From Pseudopyrenochaeta lycopersici (taxonomy: Eukaryota > Ascomycota > Dothideomycetes > Pleosporales > Pseudopyrenochaetaceae): 64,000 bases of DNA. Below, in pieces: positions 33,133 through 45,334 of the stretch (position 1 is its first letter; each line of letters opens with the position of its first letter). Below the pieces are notes generated by a model, which worked only from the letters and a program-made list of their open reading frames with translations, had not been told where the DNA came from and did not search any database. The stretch covers positions 1-64,000 of the forward strand of contig NHZP01000041.1 in NCBI GenBank assembly GCA_003313425.1. Reading direction: 5' to 3'. Both the position numbers and the translations under genes were made by a program.

Positions 33133-36100
33133 CAGAGATGTCAACAATCAAGCTACAATCAAGCACTTGATTGATTGGCTTGACGATCGTCAATTCGATC
33201 AATCCAAGCCTCGTCCTAGTATTTTTGCAATCAAATCAAGCCTTAATACGAAGCTTGATTGGTTAGCTTGATTGGCTTGATGTTTTAGTGTTGCGGGAGT
33301 GTTCAGCAACATGTTTTAGCTTCGATTTCAATGAGGCTACTAAGTTTGCTGTACGAGCGATCTCGCGATACTTTCCTGGTGTTATAGTTAGCTTAGTAAG
33401 CATCTCAGCTACCTACCTAAAGCTACTTTACGCGTCCATCTTACGCGTCATCTACCTATACTGTCGCCTTTGCCTATATAGACAGTTACTTAGTGGTTTT
33501 TTACGCCCCTATTGTTGCTATGCCGCTTAACAAAGCCCCTAAACGTCCCCGTAACAGCGCTGCTGTCCCGAACAAGCGCCTAAGGGTCGCTGCTTGTAGC
33601 ATCGAGTCCCAGCCTGTCGACGTTAATACGACCCAGCAACTATCTCAGCGTCTATCGCCGCGCAAAGCACTGACGACTGCCGCGTCTCAGGCTACCGAGC
33701 CACCCACCTTTGAGTCGCAGTTGCGCGAGTCTCAGCCTAACGTTGCGATCGTCACGTCTATTGAGGGCAGCAAGGCTGCAACAGTAGCTACGTTAGAAGA
33801 TAATAATAATAGTAGTAAGGGCTTTGATGAGCGCTTTGCAGACGACTTCGAGGGGATTAATTGGTCACGTTTACCTCAATACTGCAAGCCGTTGGCTACG
33901 CAGAGGCAGAAAAAGAGCTGGGTATACCTCTACGGCTTTCGCGTTGCGCTCATTAAGGACCCAGACCGCACCTTCTTTGTCTGTCGCTATTGTCATGAGC
34001 ACAAGATTATCGACGCTGGTGGCGGCGGCATATACTAAACAACGCTATCGACGTCGACCTCAGCGCGCCATTTAGAGCAGAATAAACGCGGCCATCGTTA
34101 CGCAGCTCCAGGCAAAGCGCACGCTGCGACGAAGGCAGGTAAGAGCGGGCTGCGCGCTGTCTTCAAGGCCGGCAAAGTCAAGGTATCCCAAGACGTTGCC
34201 AACGAGCTTGCCGGCTTTAGCATTCAGGATTTTCGACATGCTGCTGTCGCATGGCTCGTCGAGAACAACCATCCAATTTCTGAGTTTGAGTCCCCCGCGT
34301 TTCGACGGCTGCTTGAAGCTGCAAATCCTGAGGCAGTGGCGGCATTGTGGACCTCCCATGCGAGTGTTTCACGCTTTGTAATGCGCCGTTTCGACTTTAT
34401 GCAGCCGCAGGTTGTCGCTGAGCTGTCGCAATCAATAAGCAAGGTCCACATCAGCTTTGACAGCTGGACGACTAAAGGCGGCAAGCGTGGCTTCTTAGGC
34501 GTTGTTGCTCACTACGTTAACAGCGTTGGTGACCTTGTAGACGTACCTATCGCGCTGCCGCAGCTGACGGGCGCTCACACTGGCGAGAAGATTGCTGAAG
34601 TAGTTAGCAAAACGCTGCAGCAGTTCGGCATAAATCCGCGTACAGTTGGCTACTTTATGCTTGACAACGCTACTAACAACGACGCTGCCGTCCTCAAGCT
34701 CGCGCAGCAGATGGGCTTCATCGCTCCCCATCGCCGCCTCCGTTGCGGCCCTCACATCCTTAACCTCATCGGTCAGACGCTACTCTGGGGTAACAACGAC
34801 GACGCGTACGACAACGATAGCGGTGAGCTTGCTGCTGAGAGCGAGTTAATGCGCAAATGGCGCGAGGATGGGCCTTTAGGCGTGCTTCTTAGCGTTATTA
34901 ACTACATCAAAACGCCGCAACAACATGAGCTTTTTAAAAACTTTCAGCGCCTCGCTAACGCTGAGCTGCCCACAGATCAACACAGGATACTTGAGCCAAT
35001 CAAGCCAGTTGTCACGCGCTGGAACTCGTACTACTCTGCCTTTGAGCGCGCCGTGGAACTGCAGCCAGCAGTTAACGCCTACGCTAACCACCATATACGC
35101 CGCGTGCGAGATGAGGACACGTACGCGATAAGTCGCGGCAACAAGCTGCCGGAGGCAGCGCCCTGGATGCGATCGGACGGGCTAACAGCCGCCGATTGGG
35201 CGGTCGTTACTGAGTACATAGACGTACTAAAGCCGCTAAAGTTGGCAACAAAGCGGCTTGAAGGTCGCGGCAAAAGTGGCCGTTATGGCGCTATTGCTGA
35301 GGTCATCCCAGTCTTTGAGTTTATACTTACTTACTACGAGCAGCGCGTCAAGGTGTACGAGGCAGTCGACTATAATGCGCACGACGACGCGCCTGAGGAC
35401 CATCTCGCGATCAACCTTCGCGCTGCCTGGGCGAAGGCTAGCGATTACTACAATAAACTCGACCTCTCACCAGCGTACTACGCGGCAACGATACTCCATC
35501 CGCGCTATAAAACTTACTGCGACGTTGCCTGGGCTGACAAGCCTGAGTGGCTGGACGCTAATAATTGCGCGTTCCGCGCGCTTTGGGCTGAATACAACCG
35601 CTCACCACGCCTAGTGAGGCGGCCAAAGGTTGTTACCAACGATATCGACGAGGCTATTGAAGCCCTCATCGATCCTGAGGCTAGCGCGGCTGCTGAGGAC
35701 AGCGAGATAGACGAGTTTAATAGGTGGAAGAGGTGCGAGCCAAGGGTTGAGAAGGGTAGTGATGCCGCAAACTTCCCAATTAAATACTGGGTAAGCTTGC
35801 GCGATCGCTACCCTAATCTCTCTAAGATGGCTATCGACGTCATCTCTATCCCAGCGTCAAGCTGCGAGTGTGAGCGTATGTTCAGCGAGCTTGGCGACCT
35901 GCTTGAGCCCCGAAGGCGGAAGATCTCACCCCAGTTACTGGCTGCTATTCAGTGTATAAGGCGGTGGTATAAGGCTGGCTTTGATCAAGGCAGCAGCGTT
36001 GCTACAGCAAGAATAACTGACACTGAAATAGACGCTATATACAAGTTGTGCTATTGGGGCCAGGAGGTCGAGTAATTAGTATAGCCGAGCGATCTCTACA

Positions 36101-36251
36101 ACAATAAACAATCAAGCCACCGATCAAGCTTCAAGCCAAGCCAGCCTCATCTAAGCAATCAAGTCAAACAAGTCAAGCCTAACGACTCCAAATCAAGCCT
36201 CAAGCCAAGCCGACGACGAGGGCTTGATCGGCTTGATTGTTGACATCTCTG
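33133..36251 (+). mobile_element. hAT transposon, nearly complete
   Basis: Inverted terminal repeats start CAGAGATGTCAACAATCAAG and end with its complement at 36251. Subterminal regions on both sides are full of repeated AATCAAGC/GCTTGATT motifs, typical transposase-binding clusters of hAT elements. The 8 bp outside the ends differ (CAAACAAC left, GCACGAGG right), so no target duplication remains. The left neighbour is a STAND relic and the right one a Copia fragment. Confidence 0.88.
33520..36075 (+). pseudogene. hAT transposase with one in-frame stop
   Basis: From ATG 33520 to TAA 36075 the frame is continuous except for a single TAA at 34036-34038. Before it lies the first half of a BED zinc finger (FFVCRYCHEHK); after it the second half (ARHLEQNKRGHRY). 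The RNase-H-like core follows (KVHISFDSWTTKGGKRGFLG, GYFMLDNATNNDAAV, RLRCGPHILNLI), then PVVTRWNSYYSAFERA and the C-terminal dimerisation region (YPNLSKMAIDVISIPASSCE, CERMFSELGDLLEPRR). Catalytic Asp residues are present. One point change separates it from an intact gene of about 850 codons. Translation from an internal ATG (34336) would lack the DNA-binding finger. Confidence 0.88.
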
Positions 36252-36790
36252 GCACGAGGTGTTCGATCGCTGCAGGCCCCGGGTGTCCTAGCCTCCTGTG
36301 CCATAACATGGCTGTTGCCTTTTGAGGAGCTCGTTTAGAGTAGGAATTCGCTCGGGTATGGAAGGTAGCTTCATAGCTTTGGCTATGCTCAATGACCCAT
36401 TGCCCATGTGCTTCTTTTAGGATAGCCACAATTGAGCCATCCCATCGTCGTAAGCTTGTTGGTTCTTCTTGGTTCTCCCACCACATACCCTGTCTGCGAA
36501 GCAATCTGAAAGATACAAGGTTGCATAGGATATCTGGGCACCACGCTACGTTCTCAAGGCAAAGGTACTGGTCACCTTGGGATCCTTTTGTCTTGATGGT
36601 GATAGTACCATAGCCGCGGATCCATAATCGTGAGTTTCCGGCCCAGATATAGTCTCCCATTGCTGGCGGGTTGATGTCTTCAAATCTTGACTTCTCATTG
36701 CAGACGTGTGTAGTGGAGCCTGAGTCCAGGATAAAGGTATTTCTTAGTGGATAGTCTTGGAAAAGAGTTTCCCGTCAAAGACATATTTTG
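36252..36790 (-). mobile_element. Copia-type retrotransposon fragment (protease to GAG-pre-integrase)
   Basis: Read on the minus strand: NTFILDSGSTTHVCNEKSRF, the aspartic protease active site plus the following CxxxxxxF. Next comes a beta-rich protease region (GYGTITIKT, NVAWCPDILCNLVSFRLL), and finally the GAG-pre-integrase zinc-binding start MLWHRRLGHPGPAAIEHL. It is cut there by the hAT end at 36251. Frame intact in this piece and base composition normal. Confidence 0.75.
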
Positions 36791-37172
36791 TCTCCTTGTA
36801 AGACAGGGTACCTCTGCTCAATTGGACCCATTGAACAACCAAATAATCGATGGGTTGGCCCTTGAGCGAACGGAGGGCGGCCCTTTTCGGCGGATAGGGT
36901 ATTTCGAGGCGACCGGGCTGGTCTATTGTAGGGCACTGCTGTATGGACTCCAAGCTCTTGCCCCAAAGCTGAGTCATCCTTGGGAAATGTTTGAGTTTCC
37001 GGCTTTGATAGCGCAGAGTGGTGGTGAAATATGTGCGCTCTTGGTTAGGCCTTCTGGTTCTGTGCAGACGAGTGAGAATGCAAGCTTCTCGGATGGTTCT
37101 ACAATGTATAGTCAAGTTGATTGGACTTTTTCCACAATGTTAAAGGAGGAAGATATTACTATAGTTCAGTAA
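36765..37172 (+). pseudogene. C-terminal fragment resembling a HET-protein tail
   Basis: Open frame without a natural start: DIFCLLVRQGTSAQLD, GLALERTEGGPFRRIGYFEA, then Trp/Glu-rich sequence ending EEDITIVQ. The GxFRRIGxF motif and terminal charged xITIV are what the last exon of many HET-domain proteins looks like. No HET domain is present upstream; the Copia fragment adjoins. The assignment is by pattern only. Confidence 0.35.
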
Positions 37173-39073
37173 TAATTTGATACTATACGGCCTTGGAATA
37201 CTCCTATGTAGTAGCTTCTTATCCTTGGCACTTGATGACTTGAACAAGTTCGATTGGCGCAGTGCGCCTGTTGAAATCTTGACGCCGTTGACTTCTCTAC
37301 GAGGTGATTGTCGTAGGCCAAGTCTACTGTTCTAGAGATCTGCTGCTCGGCAAAGGGACCGTCACGGCACATAAGGCAGAGGACTGGTATTCACATCTTC
37401 AGCCTGTCTTTCCGAGGGATTTTATATACACACTCGCAGTCTGTGGTAGCACAGTGCTTGCATTGTGGCCTTTCACCGGTGCATTTGACCTTGTGTGAGC
37501 GGCACTAAGTGTAGGGCGCCGTTATTAACCGTTCAAATGTAAGAGGTAGGCTGCGCCAATCAAATGGCTGTGAGTGTTCCAAAAACATTACATAGCCATC
37601 ACCTAAGAAACCCCGCTACTGTGATAGTAAAGATTTTGGTGGCTGTAAATGGTTTATACGTACTGCTGTGCACGCTCTTGGAACTCGACGCCTGTCTTTA
37701 AGTGTGCCTTGTCCCTGGTTTGGTCTCTGCAGACGCGGGATGGCAACTTTCCGCTGAACCAGCGACGTGGAAGTAAAATTAGACGAATAACCTAGGGTGT
37801 TTGTGGGCATAGTCCACACATGCGTATTGAGAACAGGTGTGTGGGGTAGTTCCAATGAACTATTACTTTAAGAAGGCTGGAGAGTGTTTGATGCTCGGCA
37901 AAAGTGGGGAGGCTGGTGAGATTTGTCCCCCGCGCTAACGATACCGGAACTTATCGCTCAACTCAGCTTAGCGCACACTTCCCTCCACTCTGTCCCAAGG
38001 AGCGGAGTAAAAATCTTTGGGCACGACCACGCCCTCAACAGGATGTCCTTTCAAGCTCGTTATCTTCAGATTGAAGCACAGCGAATAGTAAAAGCTGGGG
38101 GTACAGGACAAGCATCACAACCACCTCTGACCAATCAATCCAAGCGCGCACAATGTCTATCGCAGGCGCGCGTTGGCACAGAAGGAGATCACTAAGTCAA
38201 CGACACATATTGGAGCGCGGCTGATGCAAACACTTGCTGCAAGCCAAAGATAGTCCTTCCTCGTCGATAATCAATAGGAAGACATTGCTTCCAGCAACCA
38301 AGACTAGGACGTCCGCAAGACATTCAATATTTCGTAACGGCAAATCGCGCGGATAAAATATGCACATCGATACTGTCAAGATGATTATTATAGTAGCTAG
38401 AATATAAGGATCGCGACAGAAAGTTATAAGGCGACATTGCTCATGACGAGGACCTCAACTCGCTCTGTGTTGATGTCAGTCTGGAGACCCCCCATATCTG
38501 CACCTCGCTCCTCACATACCACGGGATTCCACCTTGTGCGAGTTACAAAGTGCTTGAAGAAAGCTGCTTCAGCTAGTACATTAATATCTATATAACGTAA
38601 CTTAACCTAAGTAACTTACATAATAAACATGAGGGAGATGCCCAAAGCGCCTTAGGAAAGGGAAATATATAAATTAGAGAGCGCAACAATCTATATCCTT
38701 GCTACGATCGTTACATGGACACTGTGGAAGCGGGTGCCAAGTGATATTTCCTCGATCCCGCAAAAATGCTTAAAAAGGAAGCCGTCTATCTATCTAAATG
38801 GACTTCATTACCACGTTGCGAATGGTTCATTTACCCACTGCTTTCGCAACAATATTAAGACCAGCTATCCTTTTAAGGGTGCCTTCAAATAGCGCAGATG
38901 GTAAAAATGTAATTACTCAGCCTGATGAAAATCGCCCCTCAGGCTGCGTGCGCTTTACCTAAAATAGCTAGTGTAGACAGTTTTCTCTACCTTAAGTCCA
39001 AACCCGTTCTCTAATTATATCGTGCACCTGATCTTGCTACCTTTGCTCCATATTGCCTGGACTGCCTAAGTTA
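37173..39073. other. No gene recognised
   Basis: Mixed composition becoming AT-richer rightward. A 35-codon open stretch at about 38436-38570 (Cys-containing, ending KVLEESCF) hints at a gene remnant but is too short to assign. Confidence 0.3.
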
Positions 39074-39359
39074 TGTCAAGATGGGCGATGAAGGCAGTGG
39101 TCATGTGACCCTGTCTACATGACTAATTAGCATCATTTCTTAGTGTCAGATTTGAGGGTCTTCACGCGACAGGCAATAAATAATAGATGAATCTTGATAG
39201 GGTCTGATGATTGTTTTTTTCATTGATCGATTCTCTGTCTCTGATTTTCTTCCTTAGGTGTTGTGTTGTTACACCCGAGATTGGTGTTACGTGACTATCC
39301 CTCTTGTGTCTGCACATGACGTAGGCCGGCTGGATGTTCCAGGTACCTATTATCTGACA
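39074..39359. repeat. Possible LTR
   Basis: A 286-bp block of normal composition bounded by TGTCA and TGACA at the edge of the AT-rich block. It contains TGTTACACCCGAGATTGG, similar to TATTACACCTGAGATTG in the LTR at 42338-42559. No target duplication found. Confidence 0.3.
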
Positions 39360-41599
39360 GCTGTACTACACTGTAGATAATTGCGGTAGTTAGTTATTAT
39401 CATGCCTAATCTACTAAATATTCTTTCTAGCTCGTCGCTTATTACTAGAATACTAAGAATATTAATAGCTATCTGCGTAAGCTGCGGATACTAGGCTTTG
39501 CCAGTCGTTATCTACCAGGCAATTAGCTTATTACACTCAATCTGCCCTTAAGTGCAATAGCGGTTATATTCATCCTCTCTCTTCTTACAGTTAGCTGTCT
39601 GCGCAGCTTTAATACCTCTTATTTAATACGCTTAAATGTCCGTAGGCTTACTATCGCGCGGGTTCTTCTTTTAGGGCGAAAGAGCATCTAAAATAGGCTA
39701 TTACTTATAGCTGTTAAGCTAGAGCCTTTTAACTACTCTCTGCCTATCTTTAATCTACTTCAGCTACTTATTCTAGAATACTTTAAGATAATCCTAGTTC
39801 TTCGCAGGATTAAGAATAACAGCAGTAAGGTAGACAGGCGAGTCTCTAAGCTTCTAGTAATACTGTTAAGCTTTATTAATTATAAGCTTAATTTAGGCCT
39901 TAAAATGCTATTCTATTTAAATAATGTCTTCTACTATAGATTTATATAAGGCATAAACAGTAGTTAGCTCTTTAAGAATATACTTAATATCCTAAATAAC
40001 GTTTGTTAGCCCGCTAGATGTACTATCACCTAGTTAACCCTGTAGATCTAGCGTCGCCTTATAACATAGCCTAAGTAGTCTTTTATACTTAGAGAGTATG
40101 TCCTAGTACTTTTCTATTAACCTATCTGTAAAGATGTCCTTATAGATTACTGCATCCTTAACTAGTAACTTTACACCCTTAGCATTATTCCGTTTAATCA
40201 GTCTCTCTTATAATTTAAGCTAATAATTAAGAGCATTACAGAGTTTATTCGCACGATAGAGCATATTATAGACGCTATTCTAGCGTATATTATTATTTTA
40301 GTAGAGCTTATAAGTCTTAAGGTCAGCTTTATTAGCCTTGCTATTAGATTCTTTAATATATTTCTACTATACTACAGTACATTAAGAACTAATTTCTAGA
40401 AGGGCAGTAAACTTACCTGCAATCTATCTAGCTCGTCGTTAGGGGCCTAAATACGTCCAACTAACTAGGTGTTAAAGATCTAATCAAGTGGTTACAATAT
40501 AAAGCAACTAATATTAACTAGTAATTCTTTAGAGTATTCTGTAGATAGGCAGTACTAGAGGAGGGGTTAAATATAGAAAGTATAAGTAGTAGTATACTCG
40601 TAGATTATCTTAAGTTAATTACAATATGCTATAAGAGCTACATTATGCGAGTCTATATATATAATTATCTTATAAGATTTCTACAAGGCCTCTTCTAAGT
40701 TTTCTAAGTTTATCTCTATCCTATAAGACTAAGTCTATCTTAGTATAAGTTTTCTAGGATTACGTAACTCTAGCGTTATTAGTTAGTGTAGAGGCTTAGT
40801 CTCCTTATTAGTTATCTATGCCTCCTCTCTTATCTTTATAACTACTGCCCTTCCTACTTCTATTTATAATACTATCCTCCCCCTCTAGTTCTTATATCCT
40901 TATAACTAACTTATAGCTTCTTATAGTACTATATAGTATTATTCTATTAGAGATTATATAAATACTATTAGTTAAGTTACTATAGTTTCCTATAAATATT
41001 ATTTAAAGAAGAAGTTAGAGTATAAGATATTATTATTAAAGGAGAAGTATAGAAATTATTATTATAATAAGGTGTTATTATACGAGCTAGTAGATATACT
41101 AGTTCTAAATTTTTCTTATTTAGATAAGGAGCTAGCTTAATTAGATACGTAAGAAGCTAAGGCTAATAACGTAAAAGAGAAAGCGCTAAATTCCCTTCTT
41201 ACTACTCGCGTAAAAGAGAATTAACTTTATAAATAGTAAAAGTTATTACAGCGTTATAAGTAATAATAGGTAGATAATTCTAGTTATATTATGAAAGAAA
41301 TTAAAGCATTAGAGGTAATTAAGGATATTAACTAAGAGGTTAACGTTCTTAAGTAGGAGCTAATACCTAGTACTTCTGCCTTAGACTAGAGTGTCTTTAC
41401 TCTATCTTAGCTTAAAAGTAATTCTCTTCCTCTAAGAATTACGTTATTAGACTAAGTTAGTTATAGTTACTATACCTAAAGTCCTCTTATTCTTTATTAT
41501 AGTTATATTTACTAATTTATTCTTTATAGTTTCTTAGATTTAATTCTAGTTCCTAAGTATTCTTAAAGTTAGAGTACCCTTTCTATTTGACTAATTACT

Positions 41600-42337
41600 C
41601 GTCTTCTCTATACTTATCTTCTGTAATCTTAGAATATTATATATTAAGGATTTTCTTAACTTTATACTCTTTTTCTTCTTTAGTCTTATACCTAAAAGTT
41701 TTCTATAGTAGCGTTATAGGGTGCGTAGGTTCTAATAGCTTAATATAGAACCTTAGGTAGATCTTTATATCTTTAGGTAGTTCTAGTGTATATATAACTA
41801 GTCTATTACGTTATTTAACTAAAAATAGTCTAACTTTAATATATAGTCTAATCCTTTATTAAGTTATTTTATATAAAGGTTTTTTATAAGTAAATATACC
41901 TTATCCCCCTTTTTTAGCTAAGGCGCTGTTTTTCTTTTCTTATTAATATATAAAATTTATTATTCTTACTTCTTCTTAAGTCTTTTTTGTAGTTATCTTA
42001 TTATTTCTTGTAATTCCTTAGCTATTTTAACTACTACTTTTACTTTAATACTTAGAAGGTTTCTCTTAAATAGGTTTAGGTGTTTCTTATAGTAGGCGTA
42101 GAATAGTATTTTGCCTATTACTTTAGATTTACTATTATTAAATGTAATTTATGCTATTAGTAATAAAGATACCTAATTATTCTATTATCTATTATAGTAC
42201 ATCTGTAGGTATTATTTATATATAGGTATAAAGCCTTAGATTATACTGCCTTAACGTAATACTATTAATTACTTAAATAAATTACTAAGTAATTTATAAG
42301 GTAATTTAATAGTACAAGACTATAATCTTTATCCTAT
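41600..42337 (-). mobile_element. Degraded Gypsy (Ty3) 3' pol fragment
   Basis: On the minus strand, between stops, one reads an integrase core end (QTD-like, then AKYYSTPTIRNT corresponding to the xPFYxxYGxxP motif) and the post-integrase KVYLLIKNLYIK (consensus DKVYLLTKNLxTKRPSKKLD). The upstream pol part is missing where an LTR begins at 42338. Heavily mutated by a RIP-like process. Confidence 0.5.
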
Positions 42338-42559
42338 TGTCACGGTAACCACCGTGGTTCCCGCAACACCTGAATTGGCTAGCCCTGTCGAGGCCTGAGC
42401 TCGAGCACAGGCCTAGCCCCTGAGTATTCTTCTGCACCTGAGTTTCTGTTCTCTTCTCTTCTTTACGCAACGTCTTGTATTACACCTGAGATTGTACGTA
42501 GTATAATAATCAAGCTATTAGTTAAGCGTTGAAATCCCTACTCGTAGCCTCTCGTGACA
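42338..42559. repeat. LTR of a retrotransposon (solo or truncated)
   Basis: A 222-bp island with normal GC, starting TGTCACGGTAACC and ending CTCGTGACA, so the ends are short inverted repeats of TG...CA form. Flanks show no convincing 5-bp duplication. Confidence 0.45.
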
Positions 42560-42750
42560 ATAACTTATTATTTAAAGAAGAATTAAGTATAAATAATTTA
42601 AATTTAAATTCTATTTCTAGAAAAAAAGATAAAGAAGTTATAGAAATAGAGGAAGAAGATAATTTAGAAGATAAAAGTACTACTAGTATTACTAGTTATA
42701 ATACTAATAATAGTAGTAATAGTAATAGTAGTAGTAATAGTAGTAAATAA
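42560..42750 (+). pseudogene. Acidic, Asn/Ser-rich AT-rich coding tail
   Basis: An open AT-rich frame rich in Glu/Asp then Ser/Asn (KDKEVIEIEEEDNLED, then SNSNSSSNSSK) and ending TAA. Its composition mirrors the C-terminal tail of the AT-rich hAT transposase at 54100-54379. It may be the tail of a related transposase whose body was lost; the LTR adjoins on the left. Confidence 0.3.
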
Positions 42751-42794
42751 TAGAGCCTTAATATTAGTATGATATATAATATAATATATTAAAT

Positions 42795-43085
42795 AGTTAA
42801 GGTAGTTAAGGTAGTTAAGGTAGTTAAGGTAGTTAAAGTAGTTAAGGTAGTTTAGATAGTTTAGATAGTTTAGATAGTTTAGATAGTTTAGATAGTTTAG
42901 ATAGTTTAGATAGTTTAGAGAGTTTAGATAGTTTAGATAGTTTAGATAGTTTAGATAGTTTAGATAGTTTAGAACCTTAGAACCTTAGAACCTTAGAAAC
43001 TTTAAGAACCTTAGAAACTTTAAGAACCTTAGAAACTTTAAGAACCTTAGAAACTTTAAGAACCTTAGAAACTTTAAGAACTTTA
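42795..43085. repeat. Two adjoining minisatellites
   Basis: First about 20 copies of a 9-bp unit (TAGTTAAGG changing to TAGTTTAGA), then AGAACCTT units and five copies of an 18-bp unit (AGAAACTTTAAGAACCTT). A related CTTAAGGTTCTTAAGG stretch lies at 55070-55140 in the inverted copy. Confidence 0.9.
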
Positions 43086-43590
43086 TATTATTTAGGTTTG
43101 CTTTATTTTGTATACTCTTATAAGATTTATTAAGTGCTAAGTAAATATTTTTATTATTACTACTTAATTTATATTAAAAATACTTTATTACTATAATATT
43201 TATAATTCTAGTATTTTTTTTTACTTAGTTCTTAAGAAAAGAGTTTAACTCTAAGTTAAGAGTAATAATATAAAATTCCTTAGCTTAAAGTGCTAGTTTT
43301 TAATACTATTTAATATATTATAAAACTTAAAAATAAATTAATATATAGTTTATAAGACTATAATTAAAGTATTAGTTTTTAGCTAGTTAATATTAGAAAA
43401 AATATACTTTTAGCTTAAAACTAAATTATTAAAGTCCTAAGTTTAGAATATAAAATTAGTTTTTATAATTTATTAAGTAGTATTATACTAAGTCTATTAT
43501 ATATAATAGTTAATATAGATTTTTATTTAAAAATATTACTAGCTATTTAAAAATATTATAAATTAACTAAAATTGTATTTTAAACTGTAT
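43080..43590 (+). repeat. Inverted-repeat copy 1 of an AT-rich element
   Basis: Matches the reverse complement of about 54590-55130, with roughly one difference in 12-15 bases over the part I compared (for example AAGTAGTATTATACTARGTC, CTAGCTATTTAAAAATATTA). To its right, at 43824-43838, lies AAAGTGGCAACCCTG, also found next to copy 2 at 55604-55618, probably the terminal repeat of this family. Confidence 0.75.
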
Positions 43591-44910
43591 ATATTTTACT
43601 AGTAAATAAATAGGACGCTAGAAATTTACTATTTCTAATTAAATTCTTATGTAGTTTCATATATAGTATTCTATTTAGCTATTAAGTATAGTTATATAAA
43701 ATTCTATACTTATTTCTATAAATAGAGATAAATTTTTAAAAATAGTAATTAGTAATTACTTTTACTAATGATACTTAGTAATAGTAATTACTAATTACTA
43801 TTACTATTACTATTACTTAGTAAAGTGGCAACCCTGGTAGCGCTGCAGCTAGTAATAAAATCTGGGCAGACGAGCTTATAAACACCTACGCAGATCTAGT
43901 CGCTTATTTGCAAGAACCAATACTTGTTACGAACAGAAGTAGGAAGGGCGGCGGTTATAAGGATGTGGGAGGAGGCACGGACGACTAACGAAGAGACCGA
44001 GCCTCTGAACCAACTAATAACGCCAGAGTCACGTAATCCTAGAAAACCCACGCCAAGACGGACTATGTCCTATAAGACAGAGATAAACCTAGAAAACATA
44101 GAGGGGGCCTTATAGGAATCCTTTAAGACAAACGTGTATATAGACTTACATAATATAGCCCCTATAGTATATTATAATTAACTTTAGATAATCTATAAGT
44201 ATACTACTATCTAATACTTCTACATTTAACTAACCTAATACTGCACATCTATAAAATACTCTATAAAGCCTAACTAGTTAACACTAGTTACTTTATATTA
44301 TAACTACTTAATTAGATCTTTAACATTTTAATTATCCTTAAGATAAGCAGCACTAGTAAATACGTAGCTACCCTTAACTCTTTAACTATAACTACTAAGA
44401 GTCGTCTAATTAGTAAGCCTACTACGTTTAGTAGTAACTAATAACACCTTAAAAGATAGTTACTCTAACTTAACCTATACTTCTACCTCTATAAGGATAT
44501 TAATAAAAGTAATAGGGTACCTATTATAATTACTTACCTTACAAGTAAGGTACTAGACTAGGTTACGCTATAATTAGAATAATACATAGACTAGAGAATT
44601 ATTAATAAGGATAACACAGAAATATTTAAGGATTAGGATAAGTTTAAAAAGCATATCTAAGCATGCAGACTAAGAAAGTTGCAGCAGAACGACACATACA
44701 GAAGCTAAAATAACACACCTCTATTACTAACTATACTAATAGGTTTAAACAGTACTCTATAATTAATAGATAGGATAATAAAGCTCCTAAAAGGATGTCC
44801 TGACAAGGCCTAAACCTATAGGTTAGGAAAGAACTTATAAGAATAGGATGCGTTATTATAAATCTTAATAACTTAATTAATAACTATATAAGAATTAATA
44901 ATAACTTATA

Positions 44911-45334
44911 ACGTATTTCATCATCGAGTGCGCCACACCATCGAGTGAGCCAGCCAAAAACACACCAAAAAATCCAAATTTCGCACCTAAATATCTTAAG
45001 AACTACGCTATAATAAATTCTAAAAATTAAAATATAAGCTACTTTATATATAATCTATAATATATTATAATATCTAAGCTATTTAATTAGTAGTTTTATA
45101 GATCTAGAGTTGTTACTCTATTTTAGCCCCCACTTTCTAATATCTTAGGAACTACTAATTTAATATCTTAGATATTATAATATATTATAGATTATATATA
45201 AAGTAGCTTATATTTTAATTTTTAGAATTTATTATAGCGTAGTTCTTAAGATATTTACGTGCGAAATTTGGATTTTTTGGTGTGTTTTTGGCTGGCTCAC
45301 TCGATGGTGTGGCGCACTCGATGATGAAATACGT
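44911..45334. mobile_element. 424-bp MITE with long terminal inverted repeats
   Basis: Flanked by TA (44909-44910, 45335-45336). Ends ACGTATTTCATCATCGAGTG and complement. The arms continue through CACCATCGAGTGAGCCAGCC and an AT-rich part, about 170 bp each, around a short centre with GATCTAGAGTTGTTACTC. No coding capacity. The TA duplication suggests mobilisation by a pogo/Tc1-type transposase. Confidence 0.8.

Noticed and set aside
37923..38195. 90-codon plus-strand frame before the AT-rich block
   Set aside because: Begins with a non-ATG codon; no motif and no support from splice sites or neighbours.
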